This document shows positions 23,421 through 32,233 of a stretch of 64,000 bases of DNA, in pieces (within the stretch, counting starts at the first letter, position 1; each line of letters starts with the position of its first letter). The position numbers were made by a program, and so were the translations under genes. This DNA is from Aporrectodea caliginosa (taxonomy: Eukaryota > Annelida > Clitellata > Crassiclitellata > Lumbricidae). Where the stretch lies: positions 235,001 to 299,000 of the forward strand of contig JACEVL010000007.1 of the NCBI GenBank assembly GCA_020284085.1, given 5' to 3'. The notes under the pieces are model-generated. The model made no database searches. It worked only from the letters and a program-made list of their open reading frames with translations, and was not told the origin of the DNA.

Positions 23421-26400
23421 TCAAAGGGTTGGATCAGCTTCCTCAGCACAGATGCCTTTCTTAATGTCAGCATCGCTGCATCTGTGAATGCAACACAGAC
23501 GAAGCAGCTTGTAAACCCTTCCCTTCTTGGTGACGGACCTCCTGCGTCTTCGTTCTCCCACCATTCCTCCTCCTCTACGACTCAATCCATCTCCAGCGGA
23601 AGCAAGCGACTGGTCATCGTCGGTCAGTTCCTCCACAACCGACCTAGAGTCCATGTCCAGCAGCAACTCCACCAACGCAGCCAGAGAACCCGGTTCGTTC
23701 TCTTCCTCTGAAAAACATCAATATGAACACTCGTCAATGTCTGAAAAATAAGAAAACCTCCAAAGTATGCCCCGCAGTCGATCGAGTCGAGTGTATACGA
23801 TCGACTTGGTTCGGCCGACGATCGACTCGATCGACTTTGTCGACTCGCCGACCTTTCGACGACTCGATCGACTTGGCTCGGACGACGATCGACTTCGTCG
23901 ACTTGGACTGTAGTCTCTTGGCCAAAATTGCTGACGACTTATAATCCAGTATCTAAAAATTACTCATAGATCTAGATTTCAATTGCACGCTCTTCCTCAA
24001 ACTGTCAATGGTTACAACAGTTCTATTAACAACTGTAATTGCGGTTATAGCTTCTGTAGCTCTGGTGTCTAATGTACAAAGCATCAACTGCATGTAATTG
24101 AACCGGCAAGTAACAGTTCAGGTATTACAGCGTACGACATCGTGTCTGCCTGTGGTTGACTTGTAAGGATTAAGCCTCGCTAAATCTGTCGACTTGATCA
24201 GCTATAGGCAGCTATAGGCTACAATGTAATCTCATACGGTACGGTACATAAATCAGCACCAGCTCAACAAAATAATAAGACGGCAGTAGAGGACGTGTAA
24301 CATCTATCTATTATAGTTAAACTGTGAAAGAAAGTATCTCTGTAACTTCCACTAATAAGAAAGCGCCAAAAGGTTCATTATGTGCAGTGAAATTCATATT
24401 AGGTTCATACGGTAGTTGTGTGTTTACACAGAATTACGTCATTATATCATAAGGTCTGTCATTTTGTGAAGAAATAGTAAGTAAAATATTTCAGAGTCGA
24501 GTCGAGTCGAGGAAACAACGATCGACTCGACTTGGCCGAGTTAACGATCGACTCGATCGGCGAGTCGATCGAGTCGACGATTTTTCGATCGACTCGACTT
24601 AGCCGAGTTTATGATCGACTCGATCGATCGACTCGATCGGCTGCGGGGTATACTCCAAAGGCTTCAATCTAGCAACTGCAAAAACGTAAATAATAGTTGG
24701 GTGGCTTCACCGCTTTGGCCTTCCTAGTCGGCAGTGCGTGAATTTCTCGATTTTAGCGACGGAGTCATTTCATCGCACGACTGGCGGCGAGCCATGTCGA
24801 CATCAAATTTACCCGAGGTCGCCGCCAGTGTTGTTCAGTAATTGAAATACATGTAATTGAATTACGTAATTGAATTACAAGTTCTGTAATTGTAATTGTA
24901 ATTGAATTACATTTCAAGTCCAGTAATTGTATTTCAATTACAATATTGCATGTAATTTGTAATTGAATGAAGTGTAAATTACAAATTACTTTCATAAAGT
25001 CAGCAAAGATGCCAGCCTGCCGGGTTGACCCGGGCCACCCGTTCAATTGAATAAACTGCTCTGAATTATGTTTGCATGGCAACATAATATTATTATTGTC
25101 AACATTATTCTTTCCTTACACCCCTCTTACAATTTTACAGCACAGTGTGCTGTGTGCTGTAAAATTGTAAGAGGGGTGTAAGGAAAGAATAATGTTGGAC
25201 CCCAAAGGCGAGGGCTGACCATCATTATCAGACTACCCATGTAGTCATGCATTCATTCTTAGCTAGCTTACTTTGGCTGCCTACAGAAAACCGAGCTTCC
25301 ATCTTCAGCTGCAGTTGAGCGTCTCTTTGGCACTGCTGTACGAATTGACTCGCTCACCCAGGCGCATTCAACCAAGTTCTCCAACAGACTATCATTTTGA
25401 AAAACTTCTACTAAAAATCAAATAAACTCTACCTTGTTTTAATGGATCATAATTGTAAATCGTATTTTGGATACCCGACAAACTTAATTAGGCCTATAAT
25501 ACAATTTCAATATATAACTACAATTTACAGGCCACTGGTCTTTTGGATTTTAATTGAAAAATAGAGTAAATTAAAATTATCGAAAAAATTATTCTAAATC
25601 ATTTGCCAATTTTAAAGGAATAATTGAAAAGTAATTGGTAATTGAATTACAATCAAAATGTAATTGTAATTCAATTATTGAATTACATTCACAATCAAGT
25701 AATTGTAATTCAATTACATTTACAGCATGTAATTGCAATTACAATTATAATTATAATTATAATTATAATTGAATTATATTTGGAATGTAATTGATACAAC
25801 ACTGGTCGCCGCACAGGGTCCGCTCAGAATGTTCGAACCCACAACCGCTACGTAACGGACTAAGTCCATCTCTGACCATCTGTGACCCTCACAGATGGAC
25901 AATGCCTGAGGTTTGCGCACCCCTGAGAAATGTTTGACCAATGTTTGCACCCCCTACAAAAGTATTATCACATTTGAAGACACATACACGAAAGTGCTAC
26001 CAATGAAACTTGTGCTTACAAGCTTTAGGCCAACCTTACTGCAGGCTTACAGTGTTACATGGAAATAAACTTCTAATCTCAGATATCCTACGACAGTCCA
26101 ACAATGTATAAAGTATCAATGCATTCTTTATAGTTCATTATTTCCCCTCTTTGTCGCACCCCTGAATTACATGTCCCAACCCCTGGGGTGTACGCACCCT
26201 ACATTGGGAATCCCTGGACTACACCGTTAAACTTCCGAGTGTCCTGGTCGTTACCGAGACCCAGATCTTCCGCAACACGCGAACTATAAAGACAGTGACT
26301 ACGACCTCCACACACATGTACAGTTAATAGCTTTCCAACCCAATATATAGCCTACAATACAATACAACTGTATTTTATTATTACCCTCCTTTCTTTAGAA

Positions 26401-26999
26401 GTGCACGAGACCATACGACAGAACATAGATGGCGCAGAGTAGGTATACGAGTGAATGACTTGCTCAATGTCCTTACACAGTAATTAACCGCCCGAACGGA
26501 GAATCGAACCCGTGCTTCCGCGTTACAGGCCATGCACTCTAAACAATAGGCCACCGTGTCCACTTGTCCATAGACGGTCTTGCAGGAGCGCTATATAAAA
26601 CAGTTGTAACAACAACCAAAGATACTCGGGCAAGCAGACGCAGGCAGACAGAAAGACAAACGATTCAAAACAGTCACGTCAGTGTCCTCATTCAAACATG
26701 AACACACCCACTCAGACTATCAGCTATAGCCTGCATCAAAATAAACTTTAGTCATGATTACCTGTATTTGCTGTATATCTAGACTTCTGCACCGCTCGCT
26801 CCGCCTTCGACGGTCCTTCGACGTCTACGCCGTGGGCCACCGTTTCCTCCTCCTGGAGAGACCTCGGACAGATCCGGACGTAGGCAGCAACGAGGTCTTT
26901 CGTCCGACAGATTCTATGCATGACAGCGTCGGAAGAGGGCGACATCAACAGAATTCCACTCAAACATACAACGAACATCATCGTCAACGGATGATTCAT
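23421..26999 (-). CDS. Insulin/relaxin-superfamily prepropeptide I
   Basis: Exon B (26999-26762) and exon A (23707-23421 with stop) are joined by a phase-1 intron; 174 residues. Exon B is exactly as long as that of gene II (238 nt). Residues 1-26 are the signal peptide (FVVCLSGILLM core). The B-chain HRICRTKDLVAAYVRIC has cysteines 31 and 44 (C-x12-C); LVAAYV matches the insulin LVEALY helix, with the extra residue between the first Cys and LV. The C-peptide ends at ERRRRRS. The A-chain LLRLCCIHRCSDADIKKGIC has cysteines 151, 152, 156 and 166 (CC-x3-C-x9-C). Unusually, eight residues (AEEADPTL) follow the last cysteine, which normally ends or nearly ends the chain. Likely a secreted hormone acting through a relaxin/insulin-type receptor; the receptor is inference. 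The TATA promoter is at 27613-27619, with a 5' non-coding exon implied. Confidence 0.9.
23758..24660. mobile_element. hAT-type non-autonomous element with CGATCGAGTCGA arrays
   Basis: The 8-bp duplication CTCCAAAG is at 23758-23765 and 24653-24660. The termini are TATGCCCCGCAG and CTGCGGGGTATA. About 170 bp inside each end is packed with CGATCGAGTCGA-type palindromic units, while the middle (about 23950-24490) is ordinary sequence. No transposase frame is visible. It lies about 50 bp upstream of the A exon of gene I. Confidence 0.9.
24818..25812 (+). mobile_element. hAT element with transposase dimerisation-domain remnant
   Basis: The target duplication GTCGCCGC is at 24818-24825 and 25805-25812, with termini CAGTGTTG and CAACACTG. 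Subterminal TGTAATTGAATTACA-type units fill both ends. Inside, about 25290-25398 on the plus strand encodes ELPSSAAVERLFGTAVRI followed by a diverged FSNRLSF and a stop, the hAT C-terminal dimerisation signature (SSAAVERLFS type). The element also carries a long perfect hairpin at 25098-25199. Confidence 0.93.
25098..25199. repeat. Near-perfect long inverted repeat inside hAT element
   Basis: The arm beginning CAACATTATTCTTTCCTTAC is mirrored by its complement ending GGAAAGAATAATGTTG. Each arm is about 45 bp and only a short GTGTGCTGTG-like spacer separates them. Both arms agree at essentially every position. Confidence 0.92.
26400..26560 (-). mobile_element. tRNA-derived SINE (family 2), minus strand
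   Basis: On the minus strand it starts ACACGGTGGCCTATTGTTTA and has the B-box-like GGGTTCGATTCTC. The GACTTGCTCAATGTCCTTAC part recurs at 61473-61493 (GACTTGCTCAAGGTCCTTGC), so it is a family. It lies in the intron of insulin-like gene I. Confidence 0.7.
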
Positions 27000-27424
27000 C
27001 TTCAGTATCACACCTACAAAACATATCGGTTAGTAATCGTCAACAGGAGTCCGCTTATTCTGGTAGGAAGACAATATAAATTGTAGCAACATTAGTTAAA
27101 TTTAAAATTTTGTTACAAAAATACAAGGAGCGACGGAAAGGACCGTAAGGTGTCTTTAAATCCACCTCTAGTTCCAGACATCGAAGCGTAGCGATAAGCT
27201 GCCAGTCTAACCTCATCTCCGCTGCCACTCCCAACGCCTGCCACTCCCACTTAATTCAAAAGATTTCCGTTGAAGTTAAAACTTCGGGACAGAAATACAA
27301 CAGCCAACAAAAACAGCCTACGGACACTGTCAAGTCCGCGTCTGTTTTCTGGACGCATACTTGCACAGCGACACTCCCGCCATTCTAGTCTCGTCTCAAT
27401 TTCCACTTCCGAATTCAGTTGACG

Positions 27425-27870
27425 CTGCAGAATATTTGAAACACGGCGTCTCAATCGCTTTAGTAGGCCTAACCGTTGTTAAATACTTAGCAGACTTATT
27501 ACGTGTGAAGCTAAGAAGTTTCGGTGTAGTCACGACTCCGTTGTTCTCCACCGACCACACGTTCACCTGTTTCAACTTGATTAGTGCACTAGGCTATCCC
27601 TCGTGAAGAGAGTTTTATAGCGAGCAACCCATCCCACGTTAACAGATGTGCTGAGCTTTTCGCGCCAACCCAGACAACCCATCCCACTTCATCAACAAGT
27701 GCGATGAGTTCTTCCCGCCAACTTCCTAACTGCAGCCGTGCATGACAAGAGACTAACCTCTCTTCAGGTGCTTCTGCACCTGTGTTTGTCTTACTCTTTC
27801 TCTTGGTCAGTGATCGTTCTGATTCCGAGCCAAGCCTCTGCATACCTATAGGTAAGTTCGATGGCTGGCA
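27425..27870 (-). promoter_or_regulatory. TATA promoter of insulin-like gene I
   Basis: Minus-strand GCTCGCTATAAAAC places TATAAAA at 27619-27613. Upstream are paired GGGATGGGTTG blocks and GGCGCGAAAAG and GGCGGGAAG motifs that resemble E2F-type sites; these also occur in the copy at 16550-16885. Transcription would start near 27585. Downstream, AGTTGAAACAGGTGAACG offers a donor (CAG|GTGAAC) for the implied 5' non-coding exon, with exon B beginning at an acceptor near 27016. Function is inferred from conservation and position. Confidence 0.75.
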
Positions 27871-28874
27871 AAGTAATAAAGAGACCAAAGAACTTTACAT
27901 GGTCACTGCGTTATATATATAGCTTTTATATATATATTTAGTACACAGTGACCAAATTATGGAGCGCTGTATGGGGAGGGGGGTAAGGTAACTAAGTTGT
28001 TTATAGCCCCACTTGTACTGGCTCTCCATCTTAACAGACTGGCCTTCTTGATTTAAATCGATCTGTGATATGACCGGTATGCATACCATCTTCAACATCG
28101 AATCAGTAAATGAGCTAGAATAGATAATTGCTAAGTTGTGTAAAAGCTTAGACTGGATCATTCAGAGAGGTGGTAAATATAAATAAGGAACCATCCCACT
28201 TATTGGTGCAAACTGGTAACAGGCACAGGCTTAATCTTTAATGCCTGGAATCGGAAATTGTATGCATAATATGAACGCCTGAATATAAATAACTGGCATC
28301 ATGCCGCATCACAATCGGAGAAGTGATTTAGCATGATTCATTATCGCCAATGCATAGGCCTTCTATACTAGTTAACGGTTTTCTTTGTTACTTTCTCTGC
28401 CTAATTTATATTACTTATTCCGGCATTTCTTAACCCCTTTCCTTGTTGTTTTTTTGCCTAATTTGCATAATGTATGCCAGCAATTCTTAACCTGTTTCGT
28501 TACTGTGTCCAAAATCAACGGCTTATTCTCAATGGCTTGATCAGTGCAACTTTGAAAAACGGATACGAGCGAAGATAGAACGCTAGCTCAAATAAACCCA
28601 CTAGTATTAAAACAAATTCATTGTGGCCTGGCGGAGCCAGACAGTTTCCTATAGTCATTTCAAACGCAACAGTAATGTCTGGTCACAATGACGGTAACGG
28701 TTATTCCTTACTAGACACTAAGTCTTGATGTTCATAAGAGTTGTGGTTGCATTAATTAGTGTCTTCTGTTTCGATAGATTACTTTGTAACCCTTGAGTTT
28801 GTTAATCCCTTCAAGCCTCTGCCTTGAAACCACGCCAAAGCTGTGGCTTCCCGTTGTGTATTTAATCAAGCGGA
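27871..28874. other. Divergent intergenic region between the two gene clusters
   Basis: No gene is seen. It separates the minus-strand insulin-like cluster from the plus-strand coiled-coil cluster. At about 28376-28500 an imperfect 60-65 bp unit (TGCCTAATTT...CTTAACC) is repeated twice in tandem. Confidence 0.6.
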
Positions 28875-29070
28875 ACGTGCCTTCGAGATATATCTAAATC
28901 GCGCTAAATAAAAGTCTACTTACATCACATTACAATACTCAGTAGCTGGGAGCAGCGTTCCACAGCGATGGAGACATTGACCGTGAAGTGGGTGAGAGTG
29001 GTTTTGTAGTATCGATCTAAAATCGGCGATGGTAATTCCCATCGTTTTCGTTGTGCAACAAAACGCTTGT
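28875..29070 (+). promoter_or_regulatory. Promoter-proximal block of coiled-coil gene 1
   Basis: It aligns by eye with blocks upstream of genes 2 and 3. Shared motifs in order: GTGCCTTCGAGA, TCTACTTACATCACA, CACAGCGATGGAGACAT (CACCGTGACGGAGCCAT in gene 3), then AAATCGGCGATGGTAATTCC and CGTTTTCG. Exon 1 of gene 1 should follow within about 300 bp, but I could not identify it with confidence. Confidence 0.65.
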
Positions 29071-29754
29071 GGGAAGTCCAGCTCAGCCCAACAAGCCGTT
29101 TCATATTTCAGTAGAGTGAGAATAAAACCAGCAACATGCAGAAAGACATGCAACAAGACACGCAGAAAGATTCCTCGTCGCACTCGGAGCCTCTCCGTAG
29201 CAAGCTCACGCGCACTTGTTATCACGAAGTTTAGATGAAGTCAGCCGCATGGCAGAAATAAATGCAGAGGATTCTAGACTATTGACCGTTAGGTTGAATA
29301 CGTTTTCGTCTCGTATTCTATCATACCTGTACTGGGGGTTAGTTGGGCGCCATATGAATCACAACACTCGTTTACGTTACAATGAGTATTCGTAAGATCG
29401 ATACGAGGAGGAACGGCTGCTTGGATAAACACGTAAGTTTTATGTACATTGTCTTTGCAAGTTGTGCAGGTATTCAGTGCATTTGTACTGCAATTAATTG
29501 AGGCTGCGTTCACTGAGATTTAGAATACTTTGATCAGACACTGCTGCATGTCTTTACAGCAGGGTGTATGTTTTGGATTAGAATAATTTTGTTGGAGAGA
29601 CTTTGGTTGATCTGGTGTGTATGGTGTAGTCTTCGGTTATGGACACCTCGAATGGTACAGTCACAGTAACTGCGTAGAAACAGTGCCTGGCTAGAGAAAA
29701 TAATTGACAAATTGTCTCCAAAGTGTTTGCACTATTTAAACTATTATTATTATT

Positions 29755-31441
29755 TTAACCCATTAATGCCCAAACTTTCCCCCAATGGCTAATCTTTTTG
29801 ATACTTGGGAATATAAGAAATGATGCTAGGTAAGGTCCCTGGAACTTGTATTTATGCGATTCCGCGATCAGCCGCTAGATGGCGTGCCTGTTCCCATTTG
29901 GGAACATTGGGCACATATGGAGTCTGTTCCCATTTGGGAACACCATGCAAATTTATTGAAGATAATCTGTTCAATTTGCAGTTTTCAGTTACTACACTAG
30001 ATTTACTTTATGCACAGCATATAGGCTGCTTTGCTAGAGCAATAAAACCACACATCAATGTTGAAGTAACTAGTTTTCAGAAGTTATAAAGCAGTGCCAA
30101 CGATAGCATTGTCTAATTCTGCGAGTGAACTCATCATACACACCAACATAATTATTCCAGGTATTTCTCTACAATGCCTTCCAGGAGACTGACAATATTC
30201 TGTCTCAAGTGCGATGATATGATGCTACTGCTCGTAGTGCAGATGAAGTAGAACCACGCATTTTGCACAGTAGGCCTACAGCCATGTATTCTTCTTACAA
30301 AATCTTGTTTGCCTTTCACTCTGAACCCAGATGATGATCGACTCAAACGTAGCGAATGTCACTGACTGAGTGGCTATCTGATAGAGCAGCTGCTGTTGGA
30401 GGATTGTCCAACCGTTGTGTAGTATTGTTCATAATTTGCCGCCAGAACTCCAGTTGATCAGACAAGCCACAGACTTCCACGTGAAGAGGCCAGGCAGCAA
30501 CAACAGTCATGTTCAAACCGTTGATAAAGAGTGGCACCACCACTTCCTGGAGCCAAATACGGGGTCATAGTTAGACATGAAGGGGTCCAGAATGCCCACA
30601 ACACCCATGTGAAGAGTATGCTCTCTAATGACAGCTGGTTGATTTATATCAACCACATACTTTTTGGCTGAGCTTCAGCGTTTCGAATGGCTCTACTGCA
30701 ATGAAATTGGTAGCTACAGTCACATGCTGGTTGTCGTGCCATCTCACAGTTATCATATGAAGAAGTTGCCGTAGAAGACCTCATGGAAGCCTGTGCTAGG
30801 TGAACAAGCTGATCAATGTTATCATTGTCTCCATCTACATCAGACTTGAGTTTGGTGATCGGTGATCGCCTCAGACAAGGAGACCTTTCTTTACACCTGA
30901 AAATGCATATAAGGTGTGATTGCTGTGTAAACTAAAAATTCTAATTTATCTCATATTCTTTTATAAATGTGGACAGTAGTAATGCACGCGATGCGGAGTT
31001 TTCAATAACTCAATAAATTTCTCCATCATGTTTCCAAATGGGAACAGACTACAGTTGTGCCCAATGTTCCCATTTGGGAACATCAAAGATTTACTAAACA
31101 TTTCTACCGGAATACATTTGATTTTTCAATGCACATTTGGCATAGCAGTAGCTTCGTAATGTTACACTTAAATCACATAAACACTTTTAAAATTTAAATT
31201 TTCTTACCTTATATGCAGACGAGAAACTGAAGGCAGCCGAATTTTGAAAAAACCCGAAACTTTAAAGATGGCTGCCGCCCACTAGAAATTTTTGCAAACT
31301 CAAAATTAGGCTAAAATATCGTAAATGGACTATTTAACAGTCAAAAGCTGCCCACGGTTACTAAATAACACGATACATTTATTTTATACTTAAATTCATC
31401 CGCGTGTTCCCAAATGGGATCATTGGGCGCTAATGGGTTAA
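29755..31441 (-). mobile_element. piggyBac-type element with decayed transposase
   Basis: The ends are TTAA at 29755-29758 and 31438-31441, followed inward by CCCATTAATGCCCAA and, reversed, CCCATTAGCGCCCAA. Subterminal copies of TTCCCATTTGGGAACATTGG occur near 29891-29942 and 31060-31082. On the minus strand, about 30655-30160 encodes piggyBac transposase pieces in broken frames, including INQPAVIREHTLHMGVVGIL and RKWWCH, then VQNAWFYF near the end. Frameshifts and stops mean it is inactive. It lies in the presumed first intron of coiled-coil gene 1. Confidence 0.92.
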
Positions 31442-31589
31442 AATAATAATAATAATAATTTTGTTTAACCGAGATGGCTATGATCGCTCAGGTTCTAAAG
31501 TATTGAATACATCATAATCACGTCTGGATTGGCTATATAGCTCGTCAAGTTCCGGCTACTATTGCTGTAGTAGCAACTGCTGCTGCTGC

Positions 31590-31676
31590 TGTTGCTGTTG
31601 CTGCTACTACTACTACTACTACCACCACCACCATTACTACTACTATTATAACTGATAATACTGCTGGTACAGTGCC

Positions 31677-31718
<42 letters not shown>

Positions 31719-31719
31719 A

Positions 31720-31760
<41 letters not shown>

Positions 31761-31766
31761 ACTACT

Positions 31767-31797
<31 letters not shown>

Positions 31798-31823
31798 TTA
31801 CTACTATTGCTGCTGCTGCTACT

Positions 31824-31868
<45 letters not shown>

Positions 31869-32088
31869 CACCACCACCACCACCACCACCACCACCACCA
31901 CCACCACCTCTACCTCTACCACTACCACTACCACTACCACTACGACTACCACCACCACTACCACTACGACGACTACTACCACTACTACCACAACTACCTC
32001 TACTACCACTACTACTACTACCACTACTACTACCACTACTACTACCACTACTACTGCTACTACTACTATTATAGTTGCTACTATCGCT

Positions 32089-32141
<53 letters not shown>

Positions 32142-32192
32142 TATTTTCATTATTATTTTTTTTATCATCATCATGTCATCGTCGTCGTCGTC
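31590..32192. repeat. Compound trinucleotide microsatellite, about 600 bp
   Basis: Blocks of CTG, CTA, CCA, mixed ACT/ACC and ATC repeats follow one another. It produces long homopolymer-like open frames on both strands that are not genes. It ends 40 bp before exon 2 of coiled-coil gene 1. Confidence 0.97.
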
Positions 32193-32233
32193 ATTATTAT
32201 AGTAGGTGTTGTATGTGGTTGGTATTAATTTAG

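Noticed and set aside
25862..26215. Possible further hAT element (GCGCACCCCTG and GGGGTGTACGCACCC ends)
   Set aside because: The ends look related and inverted, but I could not find a matching 8-bp duplication, so it was not listed as a feature.
29100..29300. Candidate exon 1 of coiled-coil gene 1 (ATGCAGAAAGACATG or ATGGCAGAAATAAATG)
   Set aside because: Neither candidate has a good donor in phase 0, as paralogues 2 and 3 require, so no start was assigned.
31545..32202. Long open frames of poly-Val/Ser and poly-Leu/Thr on both strands
   Set aside because: They are translations of a trinucleotide microsatellite, which cannot contain stops in those frames.
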